A DNA stretch of 21,087 bases from an uncultured Erysipelotrichaceae bacterium. Its GTDB lineage: Bacteria; Bacillota_I; Bacilli_A; RFN20; CAG-826. Numbering within the stretch: position 1 is the first letter of the stretch; each line of letters begins with the position of its first letter. Of the stretch, positions 1-8,263 are shown one piece after another. The DNA lies in contig CADBDO010000004.1 in the NCBI GenBank assembly GCA_902793515.1, positions 1 through 21,087 on the forward strand, in the 5' to 3' direction. The position numbers were made by a program, and so were the translations under genes. The notes beneath the pieces are model-generated. The model made no database searches. It saw nothing but the letters and a program-made list of their open reading frames with translations, and was not told the DNA's origin.

Positions 1-99
1 GACGTCGTCATCGATAAGTACAGCACCGTTGCCGCTCGCCACAAAATCCAAGGCGACAAGGACGATGTCATCTATATCAAGCAAGGAGCGAAAGTATGA
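1..99 (+). CDS. glgD: Glucose-1-phosphate adenylyltransferase subunit (GlgD/GlgC type), C-terminal end only
   Basis: Only the last 32 codons are present; the frame is open from base 1 and ends at TGA 97-99. The visible peptide begins DVVIDKYSTV and ends IYIKQGAKV, which resembles the end of the C-terminal left-handed beta-helix of ADP-glucose pyrophosphorylase subunits. The stop overlaps the glgA start (ATGA), so the two genes are translationally coupled, and in Bacillus glgD lies directly before glgA. ADP-glucose pyrophosphorylase makes the ADP-glucose that glycogen synthase polymerises. The choice of GlgD over GlgC rests on gene order; the fragment is too short to decide by sequence. Confidence 0.55.
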   Translation, partial: DVVIDKYSTVAARHKIQGDKDDVIYIKQGAKV

Positions 100-1482
100 A
101 GATCGCGATGCTTGCTAGCGAGAGCAACCCCTTATGTAAATCGGGCGGCCTCGCCGATGTCGTTTTCGCTCTTAGCAAAGAGCTCGTCAAGGAAGGCAAC
201 GAAGTCATCGTCGTCATTCCTTACTATGGCGCCATCAAAAGAAAGAATCTCAAAGCCACCAAGAAGGTCTCTTACGTAGTAAAGATGTCCTGGAGACAAC
301 AGGAAACGACCCTCTACGAGACCAAGATCGATGGGGTCACTTTCTACCTTGTCGAGAACGACCCATATTTCTATCGTGACCATCTTTATGGCTATGACGA
401 TGACGGCGAAAGATTCGCCTATTTCGCCTTAGCCGCCAAAGAGGCCCTCAAAGAGCTCAAATTCAAAGCCGACATCGTTCATGTCCACGACTGGCAAAGC
501 GCCATGGTCCCTTGCCTCCTCAAAGAGGAGAAGCCAGCCGACCCATTCTTCAAGAACATGAAGAGTGTCCTCACCATCCATAACCCAGCCTTCAAAGGCT
601 TCCTCGATCGTTTCTTCCTTAACGATTTCTTTAATCTTAGCGACTCCCTCTATGACACCGGTCGCGTCCGCTTAGATGGCCTTGTGAGCACCCTCAAAGC
701 CGGAATCGTCTATGCCGACAAGATCACAACCGTCTCGCCAACCCACCGAAATGAGCTTCTCACTTTCGAGCATGGACAGGGCTTAGATAGAGACCTTGAG
801 CTTAGGCGTTATGACTTCACTGGCATCGCCAATGGCATCGATACCGAGGAGTGGGATCCTTCAAAAGACAAAGGAATTGCAAGGAATTTTGATGTCGAAA
901 CCGTCAAAGAAGGCAAAGAAGCCAACCAAAAAGATCTTCTTGATCACTTCCATATCGTGAAGAAGTACGGACCAGTCTATGGCATCGTCTCTCGCCTCTC
1001 CTCTTTGTAAGGGGGTATCTCTCGTCATCCTTGGCTCAGGCGAATACGAGCTTGAGCAGAAGTGCGAGCAGCTTCGTCGCGAATACCCAGACACCTGTGG
1101 CATCTATATCGGCTATAACGACGCCATCGCCCATAAGATCTATGCGGGATGCGATTACTTCCTCATGCCATCTCTCTTCGAGCCATGCGGAATCTCCCAG
1201 ATGATCGCCAAGCGTTATGGCACCCTTCCGATCGTTCGCTTCACCGGTGGCTTAGCCGATACCGTTGTTGGTTACAACAAAGACAACCTGAAAGTGGCTG
1301 ACGGAATCGGTTTCAATGATTATAATGATTCAGGCCTCGGCTATGCCGTGGGCTTATCTAGAGAGCTCTTCGCCGATAAGAAGGCTTTCTGGACTTGCGT
1401 GAAGAATGCGATGAAGTGTGACCATAGCTGGAAGAATTCCGCTAGCGAGTACCTCAAGATCTACCATTCTCTCGCTTCCTAG
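96..1482 (+). pseudogene. glgA: Glycogen synthase gene disrupted by an internal deletion and frameshift
   Basis: Two overlapping reading frames (96-1010 and about 979-1482) together cover a GT5 ADP-glucose starch/glycogen synthase. The first carries the N-terminal KSGGLADV motif (ADP-glucose contact, about residue 15), the VHVHDWQ motif, and runs to GIVSRL before TAA at 1008-1010. The second frame resumes at GVSLVILGSG and continues through FEPCGISQMIAKRYGTLPIVR (the retaining-GT-B EPCG motif) to a normal C terminus. Between the SRL and GVSLV sequences the family normally has about 20 residues, including the T-x-Q-K-G segment whose lysine is catalytic (K305 in E. coli GlgA; the preceding arginine is kept). 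Only about 15 bases remain, implying a loss of roughly 45-50 bases that also shifts frame. A good RBS (AAGGAG 83-88) precedes ATG 96. The product should be inactive unless this is an assembly error. Confidence 0.8.
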
Positions 1483-1498
1483 TGGGAGGACACCATAT

Positions 1499-3904
1499 AT
1501 GTCATACGACCATGGCTCAATCGAGAAGAAATGGGCCAAATACTGGGACGAGCACGAGACTTTCAAATGTGACGTCCATGATTTCTCAAAACCAAAATAC
1601 TACGCCCTCGACATGTTCCCTTATCCATCTGGACAAGGACTTCACGTCGGACATCCAGAGGGTTATACCGCGACTGACATCCTTTGCAGAATGAAGAGGA
1701 TGCAGGGCTTTAACGTCCTTCACCCAATGGGTTGGGACGCTTTCGGTCTTCCTGCTGAGCAATTCGCCATCAAGAACAACGAGCACCCAGAAGGCTTCAC
1801 CCGCAAGAACATCGCCCACTTCAAAGAGCAGATCAAGACCTTAGGTCTTTCCTATGACTGGAGTAAGGAAATCGCCACCATCGATCCATCTTTCTACAAA
1901 TGGACCCAGTGGATCTTCCTCCAGATGTACAAGCATGACCTCGCTTATGTCGACGACATCCCAGTCAACTATTGCCCAGAGCTTGGCACCGTCCTCGCTA
2001 ACGAAGAGGTCATCGATGGCAAGTCTGAGCGCGGTGGCTTCCCAGTCATCCGCATGCCAATGCGCCAATGGATCCTCAAAATCACCGCTTATGCGGATAG
2101 GCTTGAGAAAGACCTCGAAGGCTTAGATTGGCCAAAGAGCACCCTTGAGATGCAACGCAACTGGATCGGCCGTTCAACCGGTGTCCAGATCCGTTTCAAT
2201 ATCGAAGGCAAAGATACCCATTTCGATGTCTTCACAACCCGTGTCGACACCCTTTTTGGCTGTACCTATTGCTGCCTCGCCCCAGAGCATCCTCTCGTTA
2301 AGGAACTCGTGAGCGCCGAGCAGAAAGAAGCAGTGGAGAAGTATGTGAGTGACGCCGCCAAGAAGAGCGACCTCATGAGAACCTCTCTTGAGAAAGAGAA
2401 GACCGGCGTGTATCTAGGCGCTACCGCCATCAACCCAATAAATGGCAAATCCATCCCGATCTATGTTGCCGACTACGTCCTTGGTTCCTACGGAACAGGC
2501 GCTGTCATGGCCGTCCCTGCCCATGATACGAGAGACTACGCTTTCGCGAAGAAACATGACCTCCCAATCATCCAGGTTCTTGAAGGAGATATCTCTAACG
2601 AGGCCATGGTCGACGATGCCCCGCATATGAATAGCGAATTCGCTAACGGCATGAATATCGCCGAAGCGAAAGCCGCCATCACCAAGAAGCTCGTTGAGCT
2701 TGGCGCTGGCAAAGAAGTCGTCAATTACAAACTCCGTGACTGGATCTTCTCGAGACAACGTTACTGGGGTGAACCAATCCCAATGATGCAGGATAAGGAT
2801 GGCAAAGAATACCCAATCCCAGAGGATCAGCTTCCTCTCGTCCTTCCTGAGCTTGATGACTATCAGCCAACCAGAGACGGCAAGCCACCTCTTTCGAAAG
2901 CCCCAGATGCTTGGCTCAAGCCAACAATCGACGGCAAAGAATACCTCCGTGAGACCAACACCATGCCACAGTGGGCTGGTTCATCCTGGTACTACATCCG
3001 CTATATCGACCCACAGAACGATAAGGCAATGGCCGACCCAGAGCTTATTGAGCACTGGCTCCCAGTCGACATTTATGTCGGTGGCCAAGAGCACGCCGTT
3101 CTCCATCTTCTCTATGCCCGTTTCTGGCATAAGTTCCTCTATGACATCGGCATCGTCAAATGCAAAGAGCCATTCCAGAAGCTCTATCACCAGGGCATGA
3201 TCCTTGGCGCCAACGGCGAGAAGATGTCTAAGTCCCGCGGCAACGTCGTCAATCCTGACGATATCGTTAACAGCAATGGTGCGGATTCCCTCCGTCTCTT
3301 CGAGATGTTCGCCGGCCCTCTTAACGAAATGAAACCATGGTCCACCGAATCCCTTAATGGCGCGACCCGCTTCATCGAAAGAGCCTTCCGCCTTGTGAGC
3401 GAAGAGCCATACACCAAGATGATCTCAGACGAGAATTCCCACGAGCTTGATTACTCCTATAACTTCCTCGTGAAGAAGGTCAGCACCGACTTCGAGAACC
3501 TTGATTTCAATACCGCTATCAGCCAGATGATGGTCTTCGTCAATGACTGCTATAAAGCGAAAAGCCTCTACAAATCCTACTTAGAAGGCTTCGTCAAGCT
3601 CTTCTCTTGCGTCTGCCCATTCGCCGGCGAAGAGATGTGGTCTCTCCTTGGCCACAAAGACTCCATCGCCTATGAGAAGTGGCCAACTTATGATGAGAAA
3701 GCCATCACCCTCACGACCGTCAAACTCGCCGTTTCCGTCAATGGCAAGATGCGTGACGTCATTGAGGTCTCCAAAGAAGCCACTCAGGATGAGGTCATGG
3801 CCAAAGCCAATGAGTCGGCGAAGGTTCAATCCTTCTTAGCCGGACACGAGATCAAAAAGATCATCTACGTCCCAGGAAGAATCCTCAACATTGTCGTTGC
3901 CTAA
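1499..3904 (+). CDS. leuS: Leucyl-tRNA synthetase
   Basis: An 801-residue class Ia synthetase that charges tRNA-Leu in the cytoplasm. The HIGH-type signature is HVGH at residues 49-52 and KMSKS is at 575-579. The CP1 editing domain is present, with TTRVDTLFG near 246-254 and [12 protein letters not shown] near 331-343, whose final aspartate is the conserved editing residue. The [11 protein letters not shown] segment and the C-terminal anticodon-binding and tail regions (ending [16 protein letters not shown]) are also present, so the length is normal. I chose ATG 1499 because it starts the conserved [16 protein letters not shown] sequence and has a GGAGG RBS at 1485-1489; an in-frame ATG at 1418 would run into glgA. 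The gene ends at a strong terminator. No T-box leader is visible in the 16-base gap after glgA. Confidence 0.98.
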   Translation: MSYDHGSIEKKWAKYWDEHETFKCDVHDFSKPKYYALDMFPYPSGQGLHVGHPEGYTATDILCRMKRMQGFNVLHPMGWDAFGLPAEQFAIKNNEHPEGFTRKNIAHFKEQIKTLGLSYDWSKEIATIDPSFYKWTQWIFLQMYKHDLAYVDDIPVNYCPELGTVLANEEVIDGKSERGGFPVIRMPMRQWILKITAYADRLEKDLEGLDWPKSTLEMQRNWIGRSTGVQIRFNIEGKDTHFDVFTTRVDTLFGCTYCCLAPEHPLVKELVSAEQKEAVEKYVSDAAKKSDLMRTSLEKEKTGVYLGATAINPINGKSIPIYVADYVLGSYGTGAVMAVPAHDTRDYAFAKKHDLPIIQVLEGDISNEAMVDDAPHMNSEFANGMNIAEAKAAITKKLVELGAGKEVVNYKLRDWIFSRQRYWGEPIPMMQDKDGKEYPIPEDQLPLVLPELDDYQPTRDGKPPLSKAPDAWLKPTIDGKEYLRETNTMPQWAGSSWYYIRYIDPQNDKAMADPELIEHWLPVDIYVGGQEHAVLHLLYARFWHKFLYDIGIVKCKEPFQKLYHQGMILGANGEKMSKSRGNVVNPDDIVNSNGADSLRLFEMFAGPLNEMKPWSTESLNGATRFIERAFRLVSEEPYTKMISDENSHELDYSYNFLVKKVSTDFENLDFNTAISQMMVFVNDCYKAKSLYKSYLEGFVKLFSCVCPFAGEEMWSLLGHKDSIAYEKWPTYDEKAITLTTVKLAVSVNGKMRDVIEVSKEATQDEVMAKANESAKVQSFLAGHEIKKIIYVPGRILNIVVA

Positions 3905-3918
3905 ACTTTTGACTAAAT

Positions 3919-3954
3919 AACGCACCCAATTCTCATACACGGGTGCGTTTTTTG
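3919..3954 (+). terminator. Rho-independent terminator after leuS
   Basis: A 9-bp perfect stem, AACGCACCC (3919-3927) with GGGTGCGTT (3941-3949), has a 13-base loop and is followed by a run of T. It ends the leuS transcript, so coaX needs its own promoter. A TAGAAT hexamer at 3958-3963 could be its -10 box, but I see no convincing -35. Confidence 0.9.
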
Positions 3955-4012
3955 TTGTAGAATAACCTTGCCCGCTACCAAAAAGGTTTGGAGCGGAGCG
4001 GAGACAGACCAA

Positions 4013-4777
4013 ATGTTACTTGCAATTGACGTCGGGAATACCCTGACAGACTTCGGCCTTTTCGCCGATGACAAACTGCTTAGTTCCTATGTGATGGATA
4101 GTGACACCAAACGCAGCGAGGACGAGACCCGTTCCCGCCTTCTTTTGATGTTCTCTTCCCTTAACATCGAATTAAGCGAAATCGATGAAGTAATCATTTC
4201 ATCGGTTGTCCCTTCAATCGGGACGATTCTCACTAACCTCAGCCAAAAGCTTTTCGGCGTGAAGGCTAAGGTTATTGGCCCTGGACTTAAGAACGGGCTC
4301 CAAATGCGCGTCGACAACCCATCTGAGGTCGGCGCCGATCTCATCGCGGATGCGGTGGGAGGAAAAGAGAGATATGGCAACTCGCTATTCATTGCCGACT
4401 TAGGCACCGCGAGCAAATATCTCTACATCGATGAAGATGGCGCTTATTCGGGTTTAGCTATTGCCCCAGGCATGAGGCTTTCGCTAGACGCCCTCGTTAA
4501 CGGCACCGCGGCTTTGCCAGAGATTTCGCTCTCGAAAAAAGCAAAAATCTACGGCAAAAACACTGTGGATTGTATGGCGAGCGGAATCATTAACGGCACC
4601 ATATACCAGGTCCGCGGTTTCGCTGAAGCATATGAAAAAGCAGTGGGCCATAAGCTCACCAAAATCCTCACGGGCGGCAATGCCGAATACGTGAAAGATG
4701 AACTCCCGGAATTCATCTATGACAAAGACCTTCTCATGGAAGGACTTTTAGCAATCAATCTTAAGAACAGGAAATAA
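4013..4777 (+). CDS. coaX: Type III pantothenate kinase
   Basis: A 254-residue cytoplasmic enzyme of the ASKHA fold that phosphorylates pantothenate, the first step of coenzyme A synthesis. The N terminus MLLAIDVGNT carries the phosphate-binding DVGNT motif; GADL at residues 107-110 contains the conserved catalytic aspartate (D109); DLGTAS at about 129-134 corresponds to the usual DFGTAT; and APGMRLSLDAL follows near 151. I chose ATG 4013 because family members start exactly at MLLAIDVGNT and an AGCGGAG RBS precedes it; a TTG 45 bases upstream would add residues not found in the family. The ECF S-component gene follows after only 5 bases, which suggests that vitamin uptake and phosphorylation are made from one transcript. 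Confidence 0.95.
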   Translation: MLLAIDVGNTLTDFGLFADDKLLSSYVMDSDTKRSEDETRSRLLLMFSSLNIELSEIDEVIISSVVPSIGTILTNLSQKLFGVKAKVIGPGLKNGLQMRVDNPSEVGADLIADAVGGKERYGNSLFIADLGTASKYLYIDEDGAYSGLAIAPGMRLSLDALVNGTAALPEISLSKKAKIYGKNTVDCMASGIINGTIYQVRGFAEAYEKAVGHKLTKILTGGNAEYVKDELPEFIYDKDLLMEGLLAINLKNRK

Positions 4778-4782
4778 CGACA

Positions 4783-5412
4783 ATGAAAAAAATCACAGTT
4801 AAAGATATCGCAGTCGATGCGATTTTCATCGCGATCATCGCGGCCATGACCTTCGTCCCATATGTTGGAATGATCACCCTCCCATTCATCAGCTTCACCC
4901 TTCTCCATCTTCCAGTCCTCCTAGGCGCTTACTTATTCGGTTGGAGAAAAGGCCTTTTGTTCGGCGTCGCCATGGGCGTTTGCTCCCTCATCAAAGCGAC
5001 CACGATGCCAGCCGGAACCTTTGACGCTTTATTCGTCTGGCCATGGATCAGCGTCCTCCCAAGAGCCTTATTTGGCTTTTTGAGCGGTTTGTTCTTTGAC
5101 ATGCTGCACAAAAATTCTAAACTATACGGGAACCCACTTATTGTGGGTTTGCTCTCCTTCGCCTTTACCGTTATGCATACGGTGTTTGTGTTTGGATCGC
5201 TATTTATCTTCTTCCCTAACGAAACCTATGGGCTCTTATCGAGTGAAAGCCCATTCGCGGGAGGAATCACTGTGTTTGTTGCGATCATTATCTTGTTTGG
5301 CATGTTAGGAGAGGCAACCTTGGCTGGTATCGTCACCCCAGCCCTTGGTAAAGGAACGATGTTCGTCGCAAAGAGATTCAGAAGCGACGATAGAGAGGAA
5401 GAGAAAGAGTGA
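4783..5412 (+). CDS. ECF transporter substrate-binding (S) component, probably for pantothenate
   Basis: A 209-residue integral membrane protein with about six hydrophobic segments (roughly residues 10-34, 37-52, 57-72, 82-106, 118-145, 160-185) and a charged cytoplasmic tail ending DDREEEKE. The first helix has an AxxxA motif (A13-A17), typical of S components that dock on EcfT. S components capture a vitamin and work with a shared EcfA/A'/T energising module that is not encoded here. The substrate is inferred only from context: coaX lies 5 bases upstream, and a pantothenate-specific PanT would be the obvious partner. Another vitamin cannot be ruled out from sequence alone. A weak AGGAA RBS (4769-4773) overlaps the end of coaX. 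The stop TGA overlaps the GTG start of pepV. Confidence 0.75.
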   Translation: MKKITVKDIAVDAIFIAIIAAMTFVPYVGMITLPFISFTLLHLPVLLGAYLFGWRKGLLFGVAMGVCSLIKATTMPAGTFDALFVWPWISVLPRALFGFLSGLFFDMLHKNSKLYGNPLIVGLLSFAFTVMHTVFVFGSLFIFFPNETYGLLSSESPFAGGITVFVAIIILFGMLGEATLAGIVTPALGKGTMFVAKRFRSDDREEEKE

Positions 5413-6761
5413 ACTTCGACAAATTAGCAAAATCCTATGAACAAGGGGCCGTCAAAGCCCTTCAAGACTTCATCCGCATCAACAGCGTCTACGATGAGAT
5501 GACCGTTGGTGAAGGTGCGCCTTATGGCTTAGGCGTTAAAAAAGCCTTAGAGTATTTCGCCAAACTCGGCTCCAACTTCGGTTGGAAGAGCAAAGTCATC
5601 AATGGCTATTGCACCGAGATCACCGTTGGCACCGAAGGACCGCTCGTTGGCATCTATGGCCATAGCGACGTTGTCCCAGTGAGTGGCAAATGGACCCACA
5701 AGCCTTTTGGCGCCGAGATCAAAGACGGCGTCATCTATGGTAGAGGAGCTTGTGACGACAAGGGACCGCTTCTTGCTTCCCTATGGGCCGTTAAGCTTCT
5801 TCAGGACGAAGGCCTCCTCAAAGGCTTCCGCGTCAAGATCGTCAGCGGTGGCGATGAGGAACGTGGCTCATCCTGCTTGAACTATTACTTCAACGAATAC
5901 AAGGGAGAGGCTCCAAAATTTGGCTTCACACCAGACGCCAATTGGCCTCTTATCTACGCTGAGAAGGGCATCACCCGTTACGATGCTTCCTTTGAAGGCG
6001 AATTAGGACCGGTCATCGCCATGAATGGCGGTGTCGTCGTCAATGCCGTCTGCGATTACGTGCTCGTCACCTTGAAACCAGACGCCAAGTTCGTCAAATA
6101 CCTCAAAGACAAGGCCATCAAGTGCGAAATCACTGACAATTCCGCCCTCTTAATGGTCAGATTCTCTGGCAAGACCGCCCACGCTTCCACCCCAGAACTC
6201 GGTGAGAACGCCATGGTCACTTGCTTCGAGACCCTTGGTGATTTCTATAAGCTTGAAGTCCTTTCTAAGGCCGCCAAAGCCATGAAGGACTGCCATGGCA
6301 AATCCTTCGGTGGATATAACTGCTCTAAAGAGCTTGGAGAAGCCACCTATAGCTATGGCATCGTCAACTATGATGGCAAGAAGCTTTCCTTCACCATCGA
6401 CTTCCGTTATGGCGAAGAAGCCAAACCAGAAGAACTTATTGCCAAGTTCCAAGAGGCTACTGGACTTGAGCTCACCAAGAAAGGTGAGAGCAAACTCCTT
6501 ATCTTTGATAAGAAGTCACCTCTTGTCAGCACCCTTATGAAAGCCTACAAGAAAGGCGCCCACAAACTCTTCGCAAAACCTCTTGCGATCGGTGGAGGCA
6601 CCTATGCCAAAGAAGCGCCTAACACCGTTGCTTTCGGCGCTGAGTGGCCAAACCACCCAGGCAACATGCATTCCCCAGACGAATACATCTACATCGAAGA
6701 CTTCATCAAGGACATCGCCATCTACGCCAGGGCGATTCTCGCATTAGGAACGCTTAAGTGA
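5409..6761 (+). CDS. pepV: PepV-type M20 metallodipeptidase
   Basis: A 450-residue dinuclear zinc aminopeptidase of family M20A that cleaves dipeptides and some N-terminal amino acids in the cytoplasm. The metal and catalytic motifs are in order: GHSDVVPVSGKW (H85, D87), GRGACDDKGP (bridging D at 116-117), GGDEERGSS (general-base E150 and metal E151), TPDANWPLIYAEKG, and C-terminal MHSPDEY (H421). The inserted lid domain runs from about 185 to 380, and GGGTYAKEAPN lies near 397. Full length for the family. The start is GTG 5409, which overlaps the preceding TGA as GTGA, with AGAGG at 5394-5398 as RBS, so translation is probably coupled to the S-component gene. Its own stop overlaps the GTG of trmB in the same way. 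Confidence 0.96.
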   Translation: MNFDKLAKSYEQGAVKALQDFIRINSVYDEMTVGEGAPYGLGVKKALEYFAKLGSNFGWKSKVINGYCTEITVGTEGPLVGIYGHSDVVPVSGKWTHKPFGAEIKDGVIYGRGACDDKGPLLASLWAVKLLQDEGLLKGFRVKIVSGGDEERGSSCLNYYFNEYKGEAPKFGFTPDANWPLIYAEKGITRYDASFEGELGPVIAMNGGVVVNAVCDYVLVTLKPDAKFVKYLKDKAIKCEITDNSALLMVRFSGKTAHASTPELGENAMVTCFETLGDFYKLEVLSKAAKAMKDCHGKSFGGYNCSKELGEATYSYGIVNYDGKKLSFTIDFRYGEEAKPEELIAKFQEATGLELTKKGESKLLIFDKKSPLVSTLMKAYKKGAHKLFAKPLAIGGGTYAKEAPNTVAFGAEWPNHPGNMHSPDEYIYIEDFIKDIAIYARAILALGTLK

Positions 6762-7375
6762 GATCACGTTTTAAGAAATGGGCTCTTCCTTTTATCGAAG
6801 AGCATGAAGAAATAACCTTGTCCCTTCCTTTCGAGGATAAGACTTTCTTTGAGAATGTCCCTCTCTATCTTGAGATTGGCTCAGGCAAAGGCGATTTCAT
6901 CGTCTCTCTCGCAGAGAGAAACCCATCCAATCATTATCTTGCTGTTGAGCGTGACGTCTCTTCCTTAGGCACTCTCGCGAAGAAGATCGTCGAGAAAGAG
7001 CTCAAGAACGTCAAGATCGTCTATCAGGACTTCGACAAGGTCTATGAGTTCCTTCCAAAAGAAGCCTTCAAGGTCATCTACCTCAACTTCTCTGACCCAT
7101 GGCCAAAGAAGAGGCATTCAAAAAGAAGGCTCACCGCCAAACCTCGTTTGGAGACTTATCTCACCCTTCTTGAAAAGGGAGGGGAGCTCCGTCAGAAGAC
7201 CGACAACGTTGGCCTCTATGAGTTCACCAAAGAAGAAGTGGAAGGAACCGCCTTCGTTAACCTCGTAGACGAAAAAGATTATCGTTTTGACGAGGAAAAT
7301 GACGCCATGAGCGAATACGAGAGGAACTTCAGAAGCGAAGGAAAACCGATCTATCGCTTAATATATAAGAAGTAA
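6758..7375 (+). CDS. trmB: tRNA (guanine-N7-)-methyltransferase
   Basis: A 205-residue SAM-dependent enzyme that forms m7G at position 46 in the tRNA variable loop. The SAM-binding motif is EIGSGKGDFI (residues 39-48), the acidic AVER follows near 62, and the family signature NFSDPWPKKRHSKRRL spans 110-125. The KTDN motif (near 157) and the terminal PIYRLIYKK are also typical. GTG 6758 overlaps the pepV stop, with AGGAA at 6746-6750 as RBS; no ATG lies nearer the conserved start. The pepV-trmB-ytpR order matches the wider Bacilli neighbourhood. Confidence 0.96.
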   Translation: MRSRFKKWALPFIEEHEEITLSLPFEDKTFFENVPLYLEIGSGKGDFIVSLAERNPSNHYLAVERDVSSLGTLAKKIVEKELKNVKIVYQDFDKVYEFLPKEAFKVIYLNFSDPWPKKRHSKRRLTAKPRLETYLTLLEKGGELRQKTDNVGLYEFTKEEVEGTAFVNLVDEKDYRFDEENDAMSEYERNFRSEGKPIYRLIYKK

Positions 7376-7386
7376 GGAGAAGCGTT

Positions 7387-7992
7387 ATGTATAGACTTTT
7401 CTACAACCACCCAGCCCTCAAGGATGTCCTCATCATCGCCATCGATCCTGAGGCCAGAGTCCTTAAGAGTGAGACCCATAACAACGTCGTTGCCTTATAT
7501 GGCGAGAACGACAAACTCGTCGGCTACAACATCTTCCATATCGATGATGTGATGAAGATCAAGGCCAACGGGGTCATCTTCGTTCCGGACGCCAAACTCC
7601 TTGAGGTCATCAATTCCCTCTTAGAAAGAGAAGGACTTGCCCCTCTTCCAGAGATCAAGGATTCCGGATATAGAGTCGCGAAGGTCCTTTCAACCGAAGA
7701 ACACCCTCTTGATGAGAAAGCCTTAATCCTTAAACTAGAGTGCGGCGAGAAGACCTATGAGACCGTCTCAAGCCTTAAGGGCATCGAAGAAGGCTCAATG
7801 GTAGTAGTGGCACTTGACGGAACCATCCTCTTTGATGGCAGCGTCTATCACGCCGCGGTCATCAAGAACATCAATAACGACGTCAAAGTCCTTAGCCCAG
7901 TTGAGCTTAGGCTCGAAGGCTCTGAGAAAGATGCTTTCCTTCTTGATGACGACCCATCATTCAAAGACGGAGAGGATTTCTTCATCCGTTAA
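7387..7992 (+). CDS. ytpR: YtpR-family tRNA-binding domain protein
   Basis: A 201-residue protein, the same size as B. subtilis YtpR. The N-terminal half (MYRLFYNHPAL to about residue 90, with GYNIFHIDD at 52-60) matches the DUF4479-type domain, and the C-terminal half (about 95-180, starting YRVAKVLSTEEHP) is an OB-fold tRNA-binding domain like that at the start of bacterial PheT. The exact function of the family is not established; binding of tRNA or another RNA is inferred from the fold. The C-terminal part departs from the usual CGAPNV and SxGM motifs (here VSSLKG), so RNA contacts may differ. AGGAG overlapping the trmB stop is the RBS. It is the last gene of the coaX-ytpR run and is followed by a terminator. 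Confidence 0.85.
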   Translation: MYRLFYNHPALKDVLIIAIDPEARVLKSETHNNVVALYGENDKLVGYNIFHIDDVMKIKANGVIFVPDAKLLEVINSLLEREGLAPLPEIKDSGYRVAKVLSTEEHPLDEKALILKLECGEKTYETVSSLKGIEEGSMVVVALDGTILFDGSVYHAAVIKNINNDVKVLSPVELRLEGSEKDAFLLDDDPSFKDGEDFFIR

Positions 7993-8012
7993 TACTTCAA
8001 AACATAGATTAG

Positions 8013-8035
8013 GCGGGGAATAACCCCGCTTTTTT
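8013..8035 (+). terminator. Rho-independent terminator after ytpR
   Basis: GCGGGG (8013-8018) pairs with CCCCGC (8024-8029) around an AATAA loop, followed directly by six T. It ends the coaX-to-ytpR operon and isolates the regulator gene downstream. Confidence 0.92.
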
Positions 8036-8060
8036 CTTATGTAAATAGATGAAATTCACT

Positions 8061-8211
8061 TGAAAATAATCTACGTAACGCGAGTGAAAATATGAAAAAC
8101 AAGCCAAACAATAAATATTCGAGAATCATTTACCGAATTTTGTTTGCATAGCAATAGTCGAATATTTCACCCTTTTGAAAATGATTTGACGTGCTTATGA
8201 AAATATTTTCA
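8061..8211 (+). promoter_or_regulatory. Operator-like cluster upstream of the CcpA-like regulator gene
   Basis: Four copies of TGAAAAT lie on the plus strand at 8061, 8085, 8176 and 8198, arranged as two pairs spaced 24 and 22 bases (about two helical turns). The last copy forms a perfect palindrome, ATGAAAATATTTTCAT (8197-8212), which touches the first base of the predicted -35 box. Its TGAAA-N4-TTTCA frame resembles a catabolite-responsive element, but the centre is AT rather than the usual CG. A 10-bp inverted repeat (8113-8122 with 8158-8167) lies between the two pairs. Autoregulation by the adjacent LacI-family protein is an inference. Confidence 0.55.
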
Positions 8212-8240
8212 TTGTGTTAATCATTTTTTCTTTTTAGAAT
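8212..8240 (+). promoter_or_regulatory. Promoter of the CcpA-like regulator gene
   Basis: TTGTGT (-35, 8212-8217), a 17-base spacer and TAGAAT (-10, 8235-8240) form a good sigma-A-type promoter. The start codon is 23 bases after the -10 box, with a TGGAGGAAAA RBS between. The same TAGAAT hexamer recurs before tyrS and coaX. Confidence 0.7.
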
Positions 8241-8263
8241 GGTCTTATCTTGGAGGAAAAAGC

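Noticed and set aside
960..1030. Programmed ribosomal frameshift in glgA
   Set aside because: No slippery heptamer is visible and conserved residues are missing as well as out of frame, so a frameshift alone would not restore the enzyme.
1418..1498. Longer leuS start at 1418
   Set aside because: It would overlap glgA and add 27 residues absent from the family; ATG 1499 has a proper RBS and starts the conserved sequence.
3968..4012. TTG start for coaX, 15 codons upstream
   Set aside because: Family proteins begin at MLLAIDVGNT, and the ATG at 4013 has its own RBS.
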